From positions 1 through 59,109 of IMG/VR virus record IMGVR_UViG_3300030102_001767: a stretch of DNA of 59,109 nt. One strand, 5' to 3'. Below are positions 32,830 through 44,900 of this stretch, piece after piece. The notes under the pieces were generated by a model that ran no database searches, had not been told where the DNA came from, and saw only the letters and a list, made by a program, of their open reading frames with translations. Made by a program: the position numbers and the translations under genes. This DNA comes from a virus. Positions within the stretch are counted from its first letter, which is position 1. Each line of letters opens with the position of its first letter.

Positions 32830-35800
32830 TGAATTATAATAGACCTTATAAGAATATGGCAGACCAAGTTGCAGGAAGAGGAAGGTATGGCGACACAACT
32901 TTAATGCATGTTAATCCTGCTGAAGTTCAAGCTCTTTCTAATGTAGCACCATTAACTGTAAATCCAGATACAGGTTATCCAGAAGCATTTTTACCTTTTT
33001 TAGCACCTATACTAGGTAGTTTAGGTGGTACAGCTTTAGCAACAAGTGGAGCTTTAGGAGCTTTATCTCCTTTAGCAACTTCAGGTATCGCTGCTCTAGG
33101 TTCTGGACTTGCAACAACAGCTGCAACAGGAAGTCTTGAAGAAGGCATGCTTGCTGGTCTTACTGGTTTTGGTCTTGGTCAAGTAGCTCAAGCAGGAAAT
33201 ATTTCAGGAAATTTAGCTGAAGCAGGTGCTTCAAGTGGGGTTACACCTGATCAACTTGCTAATATAAGTGCTGAGTATGTTCCAGCAGTAACTAATCCTG
33301 TTGGTGCTATGGGTCCTGTTCAATTATCTGACGCATCAATGAAACTTGCAGGTACAGGTGTTGCAGGTTTAAATCCAGTGCAAGCTGCAACTTTAACAGA
33401 CGCTGTAAATAAACCAGGAATTGGAGGTATGTTTAGTAATGCAGGGATAAAAGGAGCTGGAAGTGCTTTAATGAATCCAGCAAACTTAGCTCCTGTAGCG
33501 ATTGGTATGGGTGGAATTGCTGTAGAAGAAGATTATAAAGACTATGTAGAAAGCCTAGAAAATGCAGAACAAGCAAGAAAAGATAAAAGAGAAGCTGATA
33601 GAGCATCTTATGTAGAACAAATACCAGGCAAAGTAAATTTACAATATGCTAGTAGAAACGATAATCCTACTAGTTTGAGTGGTTCTGGTTTAGGTGGTCC
33701 TTATGCTAACAGATACGCTGCATCTGGTGGTTCTGTTCAAAGATTTGCAAATGGTGGCCCAACTCTTAATTATTTAGCAGGAGTTGGTTATACATACGAT
33801 CCAAATACTGGAATTTGGACTGGACCAAACGGAGTAACTATTCCAGACCCAGGATTTATTCCAGGTAATCCACCAAGTGAAGATGGAACTCCAGAAGAAC
33901 AAGGTTATCAATACGAAGGAACTCCGGGTCAATTTAGACCTCCTTCAGATATAGGAGCTACACCACCTCGTGGTTACAACGCTTTACCAGCAGGATATAT
34001 GCCAGGATTTGATCCTGAATTTCAATATTTAACAAACCTTACTCCAAGTGCTACAGATATAAGAGGAAATCCAGCTTATAGTGGTGTATCAGGTGGTGTT
34101 TACAATACACCTTTTGGTGACATACCAGCAAATATACCAAACCCAAATGCTACTGAGGTTGATCCAAACGCAAGAGATTTATCAGTAAACCCTTATGCTT
34201 ACGGTTCAGATTGGAATGAATTTTTAATGGGTAATGAATCTATAGGAAGAGAGTCTTATTTAGATGAATATAGGGCTTCTAATCCTTATTATCAATATGC
34301 TGATATGTCTTTTGACAATATATTTGGTGGAGGTGGTTATGGAACTCCTGATTTCCAAGGATATTATGGAAGTCCTAATTTTATTCCAGTAAATACAACA
34401 AATCCAGCACAACCCAATCCTTATGAATCTCAAATATCTGCTCTTAATGCAAGAATAGATGAGCTTATGGCAAGACTTAATCAAGGTTCTTCTGAAGAAG
34501 TACAAGAAGATAATTCAGAAGTTAAGCCAGAAGATAAGCCAGAAGATAAGCCAGAAGATGAGAAAAAAAATGAAGAACCAAATTGGGAGTTTTTTAACAG
34601 CTCTATAAATGCTGATGGATTTACTGTAACTAAATATATAGACACAAATCCTGATTCACCTACATATAATACTACTAAAGAAGAAGTAGGAACAGAAAAG
34701 ACAGAAGAAAAAAATAAAGAACCTACATGGGGAAATCCAAAAACAATAACATTAAATAATGGTCAAACTCAAACTACACTTACTGATACAAATCCTGATT
34801 CACCTACTTATGGTCAGACTAAAGTAGAAATTTCAGGTGAAGTAACAATGGAACAAGATGAAAATGGAAATTGGGTCCCGGTAGGTACTTCAAGTAGTTC
34901 TGATGATAAAGGAGGCACAGAAGATACCCCACCTGGAGGAAGTGGTGCTGACTCTATTGATGGTGGTGCTGGTAACGACATTATAACTGATGGTGCTGGT
35001 AATGATACTGTAATTGATACAGTAAATGGTGGTGCTGGTACTGATACTCTTACTGGAGGAAATGCAAACGATACTCTTACTACTCTTGAAGATTATGGTT
35101 TAACACCAGGAACAACTATTGGAGCAGGAACTCCATTTTCATTTACTATTCCAGAAGACTTTACTCTTCCAGCAAATACTACTCTTCCAGCAAATACTGG
35201 TGCAACAAACAATACTGTAACAAGCAATACAAACAACAACACAACTTCTGTAAATACTGGTCAATACATTCCTCCTATAAGCACTGGTTTTGATTATAGT
35301 AATGTGTATAATCCTTACAACATGAACTATTTAGCAGGTTTTAATATGCCAGGAGGAGGTTTTGCAGAGGGTGGCCCTGTTCCTCAATATCAGGATGGAG
35401 GACCATCATTAGCTGTATTAGAAGATTATGCTCAAGATTTACCTATGCAACCACCAGTACAACAACCAATGTCTAATCCTAAAGTAGAACAATTAGTATC
35501 TTCTTTTGAGGATGTTGCAGAACAAAGAGGGCAACCTTTATCAGAAGGCGATAGAGATTTATTAAGAAAAACTTCTCTTGTTATTCTTGGTGAAATACAA
35601 GATGACGGAAGTATAGTTTCTGAATTTGTTTCTTTATTTGGTGCTGAACAATTAGACAATTTAAAAAAATATTTAAGTCCTCCTGAAGCACAAACAAAAG
35701 GAATTATAGAGGGAGAAGGAGGAGGAATGGATGATAAAGTAAAGGGAACTCTAGGAGATGAACAAGTTGCTTTAAGTCCAGGAGAATATATCGTTACTGC

Positions 35801-35945
35801 TGATGTTGTAAGTGATTTAGGTGATGGTAATAACGCTAAAGGTGCTGAAATAATGGATCAGTTTATGGAAAGAGTTCGTGTAGCTAAACATGGAACTCCA
35901 AAACAACCAGACCCTGTAAATTTAGATGAGGTAATGCCAGTATGA
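32829..35945 (+). CDS. Large virion protein with RTX-like repeats
   Basis: A 1038-residue protein. The N-terminal third is Ala/Gly/Leu-rich with hydrophobic helices (LAPILGSLGGTALATSGALG), as in ejection or tape-like proteins that cross a membrane. The centre is Pro/Asn/Gly/Tyr-rich. Then follow KPED repeats, two TNPDSPTY units (about 605 and 655), and GGAGNDIITDGAGND, GGAGTDTLTGGNANDTL (about 710-755), an RTX calcium-binding type nonapeptide repeat. The C-terminus has FAEGGPVPQYQDGG and a DEQVALSPGEYIVTADVVSD block shared by many marine phage virion proteins. It probably travels with the tail or is ejected. It overlaps the next gene by four bases. Confidence 0.65.
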   Translation: MNYNRPYKNMADQVAGRGRYGDTTLMHVNPAEVQALSNVAPLTVNPDTGYPEAFLPFLAPILGSLGGTALATSGALGALSPLATSGIAALGSGLATTAATGSLEEGMLAGLTGFGLGQVAQAGNISGNLAEAGASSGVTPDQLANISAEYVPAVTNPVGAMGPVQLSDASMKLAGTGVAGLNPVQAATLTDAVNKPGIGGMFSNAGIKGAGSALMNPANLAPVAIGMGGIAVEEDYKDYVESLENAEQARKDKREADRASYVEQIPGKVNLQYASRNDNPTSLSGSGLGGPYANRYAASGGSVQRFANGGPTLNYLAGVGYTYDPNTGIWTGPNGVTIPDPGFIPGNPPSEDGTPEEQGYQYEGTPGQFRPPSDIGATPPRGYNALPAGYMPGFDPEFQYLTNLTPSATDIRGNPAYSGVSGGVYNTPFGDIPANIPNPNATEVDPNARDLSVNPYAYGSDWNEFLMGNESIGRESYLDEYRASNPYYQYADMSFDNIFGGGGYGTPDFQGYYGSPNFIPVNTTNPAQPNPYESQISALNARIDELMARLNQGSSEEVQEDNSEVKPEDKPEDKPEDEKKNEEPNWEFFNSSINADGFTVTKYIDTNPDSPTYNTTKEEVGTEKTEEKNKEPTWGNPKTITLNNGQTQTTLTDTNPDSPTYGQTKVEISGEVTMEQDENGNWVPVGTSSSSDDKGGTEDTPPGGSGADSIDGGAGNDIITDGAGNDTVIDTVNGGAGTDTLTGGNANDTLTTLEDYGLTPGTTIGAGTPFSFTIPEDFTLPANTTLPANTGATNNTVTSNTNNNTTSVNTGQYIPPISTGFDYSNVYNPYNMNYLAGFNMPGGGFAEGGPVPQYQDGGPSLAVLEDYAQDLPMQPPVQQPMSNPKVEQLVSSFEDVAEQRGQPLSEGDRDLLRKTSLVILGEIQDDGSIVSEFVSLFGAEQLDNLKKYLSPPEAQTKGIIEGEGGGMDDKVKGTLGDEQVALSPGEYIVTADVVSDLGDGNNAKGAEIMDQFMERVRVAKHGTPKQPDPVNLDEVMPV
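34524..34559 (+). repeat. Three tandem 12-base repeats
   Basis: AAGCCAGAAGAT three times in a row, encoding KPED three times inside the 1038-residue protein. The copies are identical, so they are a recent slippage expansion in a flexible linker. Confidence 0.9.
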
Positions 35946-36379
35946 AAAATATAAAAAAAACATTAGTAAAACCAAAAGACTTAGGATTTATATGGCCTTT
36001 TGTTGAAAAACTACTAAATAAAAGTATAAAAAGAAGTTATGGGAGAACTAGTACAAATGATTTACTACAAGAATGTCTTTATGGAGAAAGTCATTTGTGG
36101 ATTTTTTTCGAAGAAGACAAGTATCCTGAAATATTAGGATGTGGTATAACTCAAATAAATGATTATCCGTCAGGATTAAGAATGCTTAATATTGATCATT
36201 TAGCTGGTAATCATCAAGATAAATGGACACAAGAAGGATTAAAATTTGTAGAAGAATTTGCTAAAGATTCTAATTGTGATGGAATAGAAGCATTAGGTAG
36301 ACCAGGTTTTTGGAATTGGTTAAAAGATGATAACTGGGATCAAATAGCAGTAGCCTATCAGAAGAGGTTTTTAAATTAA
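35942..36379 (+). CDS. GNAT-like protein, T7 gp13-type
   Basis: A 145-residue protein with a GNAT-type beta-alpha pattern: HLWIFFEEDKYPEILGCGIT, LRMLNIDHLAGNHQDKW, EEFAKDSNCDGIEALGRPGF, and WDQIAVAYQKRFLN. It resembles the small GNAT-fold virion or assembly proteins of T7-like phages (gp13) and marine phages, placed before ejection proteins. Catalytic acetyl transfer is doubtful, because the classical CoA-binding Gln/Arg-x2-Gly-x-Gly/Ala loop is not obvious. Confidence 0.65.
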   Translation: MKNIKKTLVKPKDLGFIWPFVEKLLNKSIKRSYGRTSTNDLLQECLYGESHLWIFFEEDKYPEILGCGITQINDYPSGLRMLNIDHLAGNHQDKWTQEGLKFVEEFAKDSNCDGIEALGRPGFWNWLKDDNWDQIAVAYQKRFLN

Positions 36380-37269
36380 TGTTTAGAAGAAGAGCAAGAA
36401 GATTTAAAGGTGGTGGCGGCCCAAGTCATACAACATCAACTGTAACTCAGTCTAATTTACCTGAATATGTACAAGACGAATTTGAGGCTTTACTTAGGCG
36501 TTCAGAGTTTGAAAGTCTTCAACCCTATCAACCTTATGGTCAAGCTAGATTAGCTGGTTATTCTCCAGCAGAACAATTTGCAATGCAAGGAATAACTAAT
36601 ATTGCAAGAGTAGGAGACCCAAGACAAGTAAGGCAGGGTACTCGAATGATGGAAAATATTCCAGCTGCTATGAACAATTCAATATCTAGGACATATATGT
36701 CACCTTATTTTGCTCAAGCATTAGACCCAGCTAAAAGAGAAATAAGAAGAGAATCTGCTATGATGGGCAGAGATATAAGAGATGAAGCTGCTAGAAGAGG
36801 TGGTTTAGGTGGTTACAGAGAAGCTATTATGCAAACTGAAAGAATGCGTAACAGAAACAGACAATTAGAAGATTTAGAATATAGAGGCAGACAAGACGCA
36901 TTTATGGATGCTTCAAACAGATTTAATCAAGACAGAACATCAAGAATGGAACAAGCTCGTATGCTAAATGAAATGGGTCAAGCAAGACAAGCTGCTGCAT
37001 TTGAAAGGTTAAATGCTCTTAGAGGTATAGGTGCAGATCAAAGAGGAATGCAACAAGCAAGTCTTGATATAGGTTATGAAGACTTCTTGAGACAACAAGG
37101 TTATCCTAGTCAGCAATTAGGTATTTATGGTAATATGCTTCATGGTTCTTTCACACAACCAGATAAAAATGTAAGTCAGTTTCAACAAAGACCAGGGTTA
37201 TTTTCTCAAGCACTTGGATTAGGTTTAGGTGGATTAGGAATGTTTAACGCAATGGGTGGAGGAAGATAA
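36379..37269 (+). CDS. Internal virion/ejection protein, 296 aa
   Basis: A 296-residue, Arg/Gln/Ala/Met-rich helical protein: N-terminal basic Gly segment (MFRRRARRFKGGGGPSHTTS), a Tyr-Gln-Pro stretch, coiled coils (IRDEAARRGGLGGYREAIMQ ... AFMDASNRFNQDRTSRMEQA) and a Gly/Leu-rich C-terminus (GLGLGGLGMFNAMGGGR). This is typical of ejection proteins that line the virion or cross the inner membrane in podophages. It sits with the large proteins on both sides and is coupled by overlaps. Confidence 0.7.
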   Translation: MFRRRARRFKGGGGPSHTTSTVTQSNLPEYVQDEFEALLRRSEFESLQPYQPYGQARLAGYSPAEQFAMQGITNIARVGDPRQVRQGTRMMENIPAAMNNSISRTYMSPYFAQALDPAKREIRRESAMMGRDIRDEAARRGGLGGYREAIMQTERMRNRNRQLEDLEYRGRQDAFMDASNRFNQDRTSRMEQARMLNEMGQARQAAAFERLNALRGIGADQRGMQQASLDIGYEDFLRQQGYPSQQLGIYGNMLHGSFTQPDKNVSQFQQRPGLFSQALGLGLGGLGMFNAMGGGR

Positions 37270-38996
37270 TGCCTATAGGACAAAATATAGTAGAGCAGCA
37301 ATACGAACTTGAAAATGTTCCAATGGATAGATTAATGTCAATGGCAGAAAGACCTGATGGTATATTTCCTCAATATCTTGTTCTAACTGAACTTGAAAGA
37401 AGAAATAAAATGAAAAGTGCATATGATATGCAAAAAGCATCTATGGAAGGTAATACAACTGTAGCTGAAGACTTAATTATGTCTTCTAGTGAAACTCCTG
37501 CTGGTATTAATGCACTTGGGACCTCCTCATCTCTCTCAAACCAGTCTGTTGATCCAGCAGGAGGAATTACTCAAATGATGGCAGGTGGAGGAGAAGTTGA
37601 AAAAGAACTTCCAAGTGCTTTTAGAAATATATTTACGCCAGTTACTGATACAGGAAATAAAGCAGTTGATAATACTATAGGAATGTTAATGAATATTCCT
37701 GATCTTTTTGTAAATACTTTTGATGGTGTAAAAGGAACTTCTTTAAAAGATAAGATAAATTTAGAAAGAGGTTATCCTGAATTAGTGCATGAAGATAGCT
37801 ATCAGTTTGAACTTGAGAATTATCTTGGTAGATATGATAAATATAAAGATAGATTAAAAAAAGACGGAGTTCCATCTAAACTGTATCAAGAAGGTGGTTC
37901 AGTTTATAGTAATCCTTACTTTGGTGATGCAGACCCTGAAGAAGTAAAAAAACTACAAGAAAAAATGCCTGGATTATCAACAGAAGATGCTGTTGCTATA
38001 ATACTAGGAATAGATACTTCTGATATAACCAAAGGTTTTGCTGGAGGAGGTAGTGCTGATGAAAATTTACCTAATAAAGGTTTAGAAGCATTAAATAAAG
38101 TAGCTCCTGAAGTTGTAGATAGAATGGGTTTTTATGGTGGAGGTCTTGCTGATATTATTGGTGGTGCAAAAGTAAAATACGCAAAAGGTCCTGATGGTTT
38201 ACCGGGAATGGATAAAACTATACAAAGACAAAACGCTCAAGAAGCTAGAGCTAGAGCTAATAAAATTATAGCTGATTTAGAAGCTCGGTATGGAGTTGGT
38301 AATATTCCTCGTTCAGAATATGAAAAAGTTAAAGATATTTTACAAGAAGCTAATTTGTATGAACAAGTAATAGAAGAAAGAGATGTAGAGCAATATAAAA
38401 AAGATTTAAAAGCAAAAGAAGAAGCTGAAGCATTAGGAGTACAAACAGAAAAATTAATTGTGCCAGATTCTGAAAGAAAGCGTATAGAGCAAGAAAAAAA
38501 AGATAGAGAAGATCAAGCACAAGCTATTATGGAAATGAGTAGTCCTGATTTTCTTGCAGAAGAAATGAAAAGATATGCTGGAATACTTGGTTTACCAAGT
38601 GAAGAAGAAAGAAGAAGAGACAAGACAACGGCTATGTTACTTGGTCTTGGTTCAAGTATAGCTAACGCAACAAATTTAGGTGATATTGGTAAATCATTCC
38701 CAGGAATATTTAATGCAATGCAAGGAATAGATAAACAAGAAACCAAAGATAAGATGGGTATTTTAAATCTTCTTGCTACACAACAAAAAACAAATACTTT
38801 AAGCAGAAAAGACCAAATAAAAGCTCTTAATGATTATTTAACAAGTAGACAAAAAGCATTAGAAATGCCTGGTACTGATGCTAAAGCTAGAGAACAAATT
38901 GAAGCAGAAATAAAACAAATAGAAGCAGCTCTGTCTTCAATGTTAGGAACACAAAGAAACACAACACAAAGTTTAACAGAATATTTAAAGGGGTAG
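37269..38996 (+). CDS. Virion-associated protein, 575 aa
   Basis: A 575-residue protein: N-terminus MPIGQNIVEQQYELENVPMD, FPQYLVLTELERRNKMKSAY (a pattern shared by many marine phage ejection-type proteins), a Met/Gly stretch (MMAGGGEVEKEL), a GGGSADENLP section, and a long C-terminal coiled coil with hydrophobic turns (about 350-575). It is disordered in places and probably ejected or tail-internal. No enzyme motif. It overlaps both neighbours or nearly so. Confidence 0.65.
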   Translation: MPIGQNIVEQQYELENVPMDRLMSMAERPDGIFPQYLVLTELERRNKMKSAYDMQKASMEGNTTVAEDLIMSSSETPAGINALGTSSSLSNQSVDPAGGITQMMAGGGEVEKELPSAFRNIFTPVTDTGNKAVDNTIGMLMNIPDLFVNTFDGVKGTSLKDKINLERGYPELVHEDSYQFELENYLGRYDKYKDRLKKDGVPSKLYQEGGSVYSNPYFGDADPEEVKKLQEKMPGLSTEDAVAIILGIDTSDITKGFAGGGSADENLPNKGLEALNKVAPEVVDRMGFYGGGLADIIGGAKVKYAKGPDGLPGMDKTIQRQNAQEARARANKIIADLEARYGVGNIPRSEYEKVKDILQEANLYEQVIEERDVEQYKKDLKAKEEAEALGVQTEKLIVPDSERKRIEQEKKDREDQAQAIMEMSSPDFLAEEMKRYAGILGLPSEEERRRDKTTAMLLGLGSSIANATNLGDIGKSFPGIFNAMQGIDKQETKDKMGILNLLATQQKTNTLSRKDQIKALNDYLTSRQKALEMPGTDAKAREQIEAEIKQIEAALSSMLGTQRNTTQSLTEYLKG

Positions 38997-38999
38997 CCT

Positions 39000-41900
39000 A
39001 TGCCTCAGTTTACCCTACCAAATGGTAAAATCTTAGATTTACCTGAAAATATTTCTGAAGAACAAAAATCTGATTTAAGAACAAAGTTAGCAGAAGATTT
39101 TCCTGATGAATACGGAGAATCATTTACTGCTGATGGAGATGACACCACGATATTAGGAACAGTAGCTGAAACAGTAAAAGCTGTTCCTAGAGGTTTTATG
39201 CAAGGACTTGGAATGACAGCAGAAGGTCTTCTAAGTTTAGGTGGTATGGATGATGACAATCCAATATTAGACGCAGTTCAAGATTACACAGAAAGTTGGA
39301 ATACAGAAGGCCCTTTTGCAGTTGGAGAAGGTTACGAAGATGCATGGCTAGTAAAAGCTGGTGCTGGTTTAGGTAATGTAGGTTCTTTTTTTGCTCCAGC
39401 ATTATTATCTGGAGGAACAAGTCTTGCAGCCTCTGCTTTAGGAACAGCAGGAAGAACAGGAAAAGCACTAGACCTTGTATCAAAAGGATTACAAGCACAA
39501 AAGTTTGGTATTCCTGTTTCTGCTGTACCTTTAGCTGTTGGTATGGGTGCTTCTGAACAGTTAGATTATAGAGAAATGGCTAGACAAAAAGGTATGGACA
39601 TAAGTGGTTCAGAACAATTTTTGTCAAAATTAGCTGGTGGAACAATAGGCTTAACAGAATTAGCTCCTTTATGGAGAATATTTAGAAAAATACCTAAATC
39701 AGCAGAAGGTAAAGCATTAGTTAACGATACACTAACAAAGTTATTAGGTACTGAACAAAGAGGTTATTTAGCTGGTAGTGTAGGTGGTCAAGCATTTGCA
39801 GAAGGTATGCAAGAAGCTGGTGCTGGTTTGTTACAAAGAGCTGTAGCTAAAGGTCTTTATGATCCTACATTAGATGTTGGAGAAAGTATTTTTGATGAGT
39901 TTACTATAGGAGGTGCTGTAGGTGGAACTGTTGACTTACTTTCAGAAGTAATGTTTCCAAGAAGCAAATATAGAAAAGGTTTTGGTCCAGATGGCAAAGC
40001 TATAGAGGTAACTTATAATGAAAAAGAATCAACCGAAGAGCAAAACATATTAGCTTCTGAACAAGAAAGAATAGGAAAAAAGAAACAAAAGAAACAACAT
40101 AAAATACATAGAGAAGATATTTTAAATTTAACTCCTATTGTTGAGCCAGGAAGAAATGGATTTAATATTATAGATAAAAATACAAATAGAATAATAGAAT
40201 CAACTAATCAAGAAGCAGATGCTATAAATAAAACTAATAAACTTAGAAGAGAAATAAAAGACGCAAGAAGAATGGCTCAGGTATCTAAAGATGCCAACGA
40301 ATTAGGTGTTGTTGGAAACTCTACAGATCAATCAATATTAATACAAACATCTGCTCCTGAATATTCATCTATAAGTAAAACAGAACTAGCTCAAAATTTA
40401 GACGAAAATCCAAAAGGAAAAAATGGTAAACAAATTAGAGATGATTTAAGTAAAAAATTACAAAAAAGAGCAGGAAAATTAAAAGATTCAAACAGAAAAC
40501 TTTTATTAACAAAAGAAACTATAGATTTTGAAGATGCTTTAAAATATAAATTATTTCCAAATAAAAAAAGTATTGATTTATTTTTTGGTAGAAGAGCTGA
40601 AGCTGCTGATAAAATTCAAGGAAAAAGAGCTTTAAAAAACGCAAGAAATAAAAACGGAAATATAACAATAGAATCTATAAATAAAATTCTTAAAGCAAAA
40701 AATTTAACATCTACAACTAACTCTCCAGAGTTTAAAGAATATGCTAAAAAAATTGTTGGTACTAAAGACTTTTCTAAAATGACATTAGGTCAAAAACAAT
40801 TACTTGTTGTTAGATTACAAGATATACCAAGAAGATTATCACCAGCACCTATGACAGATGTTTCTAATGTAATTCAAGGTAAAGAAAGACTTAACAAAGA
40901 ACCTTTAAGAAAACTATTAGCAGATGATGCAGATACTAGAGTTGATTTAAATACTCCAAAAGAATATTCAAGAAAAGAAATAAAAGATATTTCTGGAACT
41001 TCTGGAGCAGAAACAACTCAACTAATAGATAGATTATTAAAAAGTAAAAGATTAACAAAAAAGAACAATAATAAATATGTATTTTTTGATGGCAGTTTAA
41101 AATTAAAAAATGGACAACCAGTTCAAACAGAAGATTTTTTCCAAAAATATATGTATGAAAATGGAAGTTCTTTTATGGAATCTCCACAAGATTACGCCAG
41201 CAGATTAGCTAAATTAAAACTTAGCAATGGATCACCTATGTTCAATGATATTAATGAAATGAACAGTATGGTTGAAAGCGAGTTTAAGAGAAGAAGAGTA
41301 AATCAAGTAAGTCTTGAAGAAATGCAATCTAACGATTTAAGACAAAGATTAATTGCTGCTAATATGGCAGGAGAAGCACCTCAGTCTGTTCAAAGAACTC
41401 CAGAAGAAATCATAATAAGAGAAAGACAAGCTATTAGGATTCAAAAAGAAATAGATAAAAAATTAAAAAAACTTGTTAGTGGAAAACAAGAATTACAAGT
41501 TGCTATTTCACCTATAATGAGAAGTGAAAATAAATTTAAAAAATTTGGAGAGCTTTCTCCAGAAGTTGAAGGTTCTTATATTAAAAGTTTAAATACTATA
41601 TTTTTAAATGTAGAATCTGTTGATCCTGATTTAAATAAAAGCCAAGAAGATATAGAAGCGTCTTTATCAAGTGTTTTAGATCACGAAATTATTCATGCTT
41701 TAGTTGATTTAAATTTATTTACAGATAAAGAATTATCTAATCTTAATAGGTATGCAAGTAACACACTTGTTCCTAAATCTTATGATGAATTATCAGCAGA
41801 AAAAAAAGAAACATTTGTTCAAAGAGCTGCAAGAATTAATCCAAATTTAAGAACAAATCCAGAAGCAATACAAGAAGAAGCTGTAGCAGAAATGTATAGG

Positions 41901-44900
41901 GCTTGGTCTCAAGATAATAAATCAGTTACTGGTCAGCCAAGAAGTTTATTACAAAGGATATTAGATTTCTTTACAGGTATTATAGATGGACTAAAAGGAG
42001 CTGGGTTTAATTCAGCAGAAACATATGATGCTATTGCTTTATCTATTAGTGAAGGAGAAATAGGTAAAAGAAAAAATAATGAAGATGTTGTAGAAACAAT
42101 AGTTGGAGCAATAGAAGAAGGAGAAAAAGAAGTTCCAGATGATGAAGAAGACAGAAGAATAGAAACAACAACAGAAAGATTATTTACAGAAAGAGAAACA
42201 CCTGGATTACTTCCTTCAGATGAAATTGTTTATTCAATTTCTCCAGTTAAAGCTCCAGGGCCAAACGCTGAAACATATGAATATTTAAATCAAACAAGCA
42301 TAGGTTATCCTATTGTTTCTAATGATAAAGTTACAAGAGAGCTTGTAAGAATTTACGAACAAATGAGAAAGAATGGAACTGAAGGTCAGTTTGGTCAAAG
42401 ACAAGTAGAATCTGTTTTTAAAGAAATGAAAGTTGATTTACCAGATGGTATTAATATTCCAAACATAGACACCCTTCGTGAAAGAATTGTAAAAAGTTAT
42501 AATGAAGACAATGACTCTCATTGGTATAAAAGATTTGGTAGATTAATTGAATCAGAGATAGGTTCAGCAAATATGGTAGAATTTTCTACTGTTTTAGCTA
42601 TTACATCAGGACAAAATGCTGTTGATTCTAATCTTATTCAAACATTAGACACAATGATGGAAATAAGAAAAATTAAAAAAGAATTAGGTAAATTACCATC
42701 AGAAGCTGCACTAACAAAAAGATTAAAAGAAAATGCTATATACAATGGGCAACAAGCTAAATCAGTTGCTAAAATGTATTTAGAAGGTAACTGGAATACA
42801 TCAGATATAGGTTATGCAAAAACTCCTACTTTTGCTAGAAGTATGTTTGCTGGCACTCAAGGAGAATTTTTTCCTTTTGGTACTATGGATATTCATATGA
42901 TGAGAGCTTACGGATTTGAACCTGTATATCCTCAGACAATTAAATCTGGAAAAAATAAAGGAAGACCTCACAAACAAGCTGGTCAATTAAGAGATATACC
43001 TACAGCTAACGAACAATCTGTAATGCAGTTTTTAAATACTGTTTTATCAACTCAGGCTTACGAAACAAAAGATGGGAAAAGTTCTTTTGCTCCAGATGAA
43101 ATACAGGCTTTAGGTTGGTTTGAACAAAGAAGAAGAACGACTGACGCAGATCAATTTGGTGATGCTACTATAGATGGTTTGTTTGCAACACCAAAGGTAG
43201 CTAGGTCTGTAAGAGATTTAAAAGAAATGAAAGAAAATGAAGATTTTAATATCAACATTCCTTTGGATGAAGGTTTAAGTAGTATTAATGATATTTTATT
43301 TAAAGGAAGAGATAATTTTTTAGGTTGGAATGGTAATTTAGACCCATTGTATTATATACATCAGGCAGTAGCACCGACTATTGTTGTTTCACCTAATGTT
43401 GGTGTTGATACATTAGGTATGACAGAAGGATTAACTTTAGAACAATCAGAAGATTTAAGTGATAGAATATTTAATTCAATTACAAATGATCATCTTGGAA
43501 GACCTCAAATAACATTTTTAAATGATTTATCTATTCCACATGAAATAAGAAAAACTTATGGTGGATGGAATGGTGTAATAGAACCTAGCTATATTATAAC
43601 ATTTCCATCATTAAGATATGATACAGATGAGATTACTTCTATTGCTCAAATTCTTGGTTCTGCTTTAAGACAAGACGCTACAGTAATTGCACAACCAAAT
43701 TATAGTGGTGATTATAAAGGTATTATAGTAAGAAAACAAAATGGAGAGCCAATAACTAGAGAAGACTCTATAGCTTTAGCTGAAAATTTAAGTTTTGAAG
43801 GTAATCCTTTAGGGTTTACATTAGAAATGATACCAGAAGACAATAGTGTATTTTTTATGGATGATGCTAGTTTTGGTCTTAAAACTAAAACAGAAAGAGA
43901 TCAAAGAGCCTCTGAGTTTGCTGCTTTCTTAAAAGAAAATGTTGGCAATATATTAGGAACAGATGTAGAATTAAATTCATTCAATACAGAAGGAGATTAT
44001 CTTGACAGAGAAGCAGGAGATTACAGAGGAAGAGACAATAGACCAACGCCTTTTGAGGGAATCAGGCGTTACGCCAGTGTCACAAAATCATCCAATTTAC
44101 AAACGGCCGCCTTCAATACGCTTTTTGAACCGATTGAACGACAAATCAGAGACTTCTTCGAGTTAGAACAAATTCCTATACCTTCTAAAGGTATATCAGC
44201 ATTAAAAGACCCATTATCAGCTTTAGAATCAAAACAAGATGCTGATAATTTTGAGATAGAAAAAGCTAAATTAGAACTAGAACAAGCCAATATATCTATA
44301 AGTCCGGGTGGTATTCCTCCATACAGTCTTAGAAATGCTTCCAATACAGCTATAGAAACTGCTAACAGAATGTTAAATTCTGATACATTTATATACGATA
44401 AAAAAATAGATGACGATTACAAAGAAAGTAGAAAAGCAGAAAAATTAGATTTTAACAATTATGGAACTCCATTTAAATCACCACCTTTTAAAGAAGATCA
44501 AGAAATACATTGGGCTAGAAAGATGTTAGATACCCTTACAGTTCCGTTTTTTAGTTTAATTGGTAAAGGAAGTTACGCAGAAAATAAAGAAAACACATAT
44601 CTTGGAGCAGAGATATTTAATAATATGAGAGGAAAAATTGTAGACAGACATGATGGCCAAAGAAAAGCTGCTCAGAAAATTTATACATGGTTAAAAGAAG
44701 AAGGAAAAGATGAAGAAGCAGAAAAGTTAATAAGAGCTGATACAAGTGCCGAAGCTGCATCAACTTTTGCTGATAGATCAAGAGCTTTTCTAGGAGATTC
44801 AATAAAAAAAGGTGGTATTTATCAATTTGTAGATGGTAAAGGAAACATAACAAATGATTGGAGAAACGGAAGTACAGCAGTAGTACCAGTAACACTAGAA

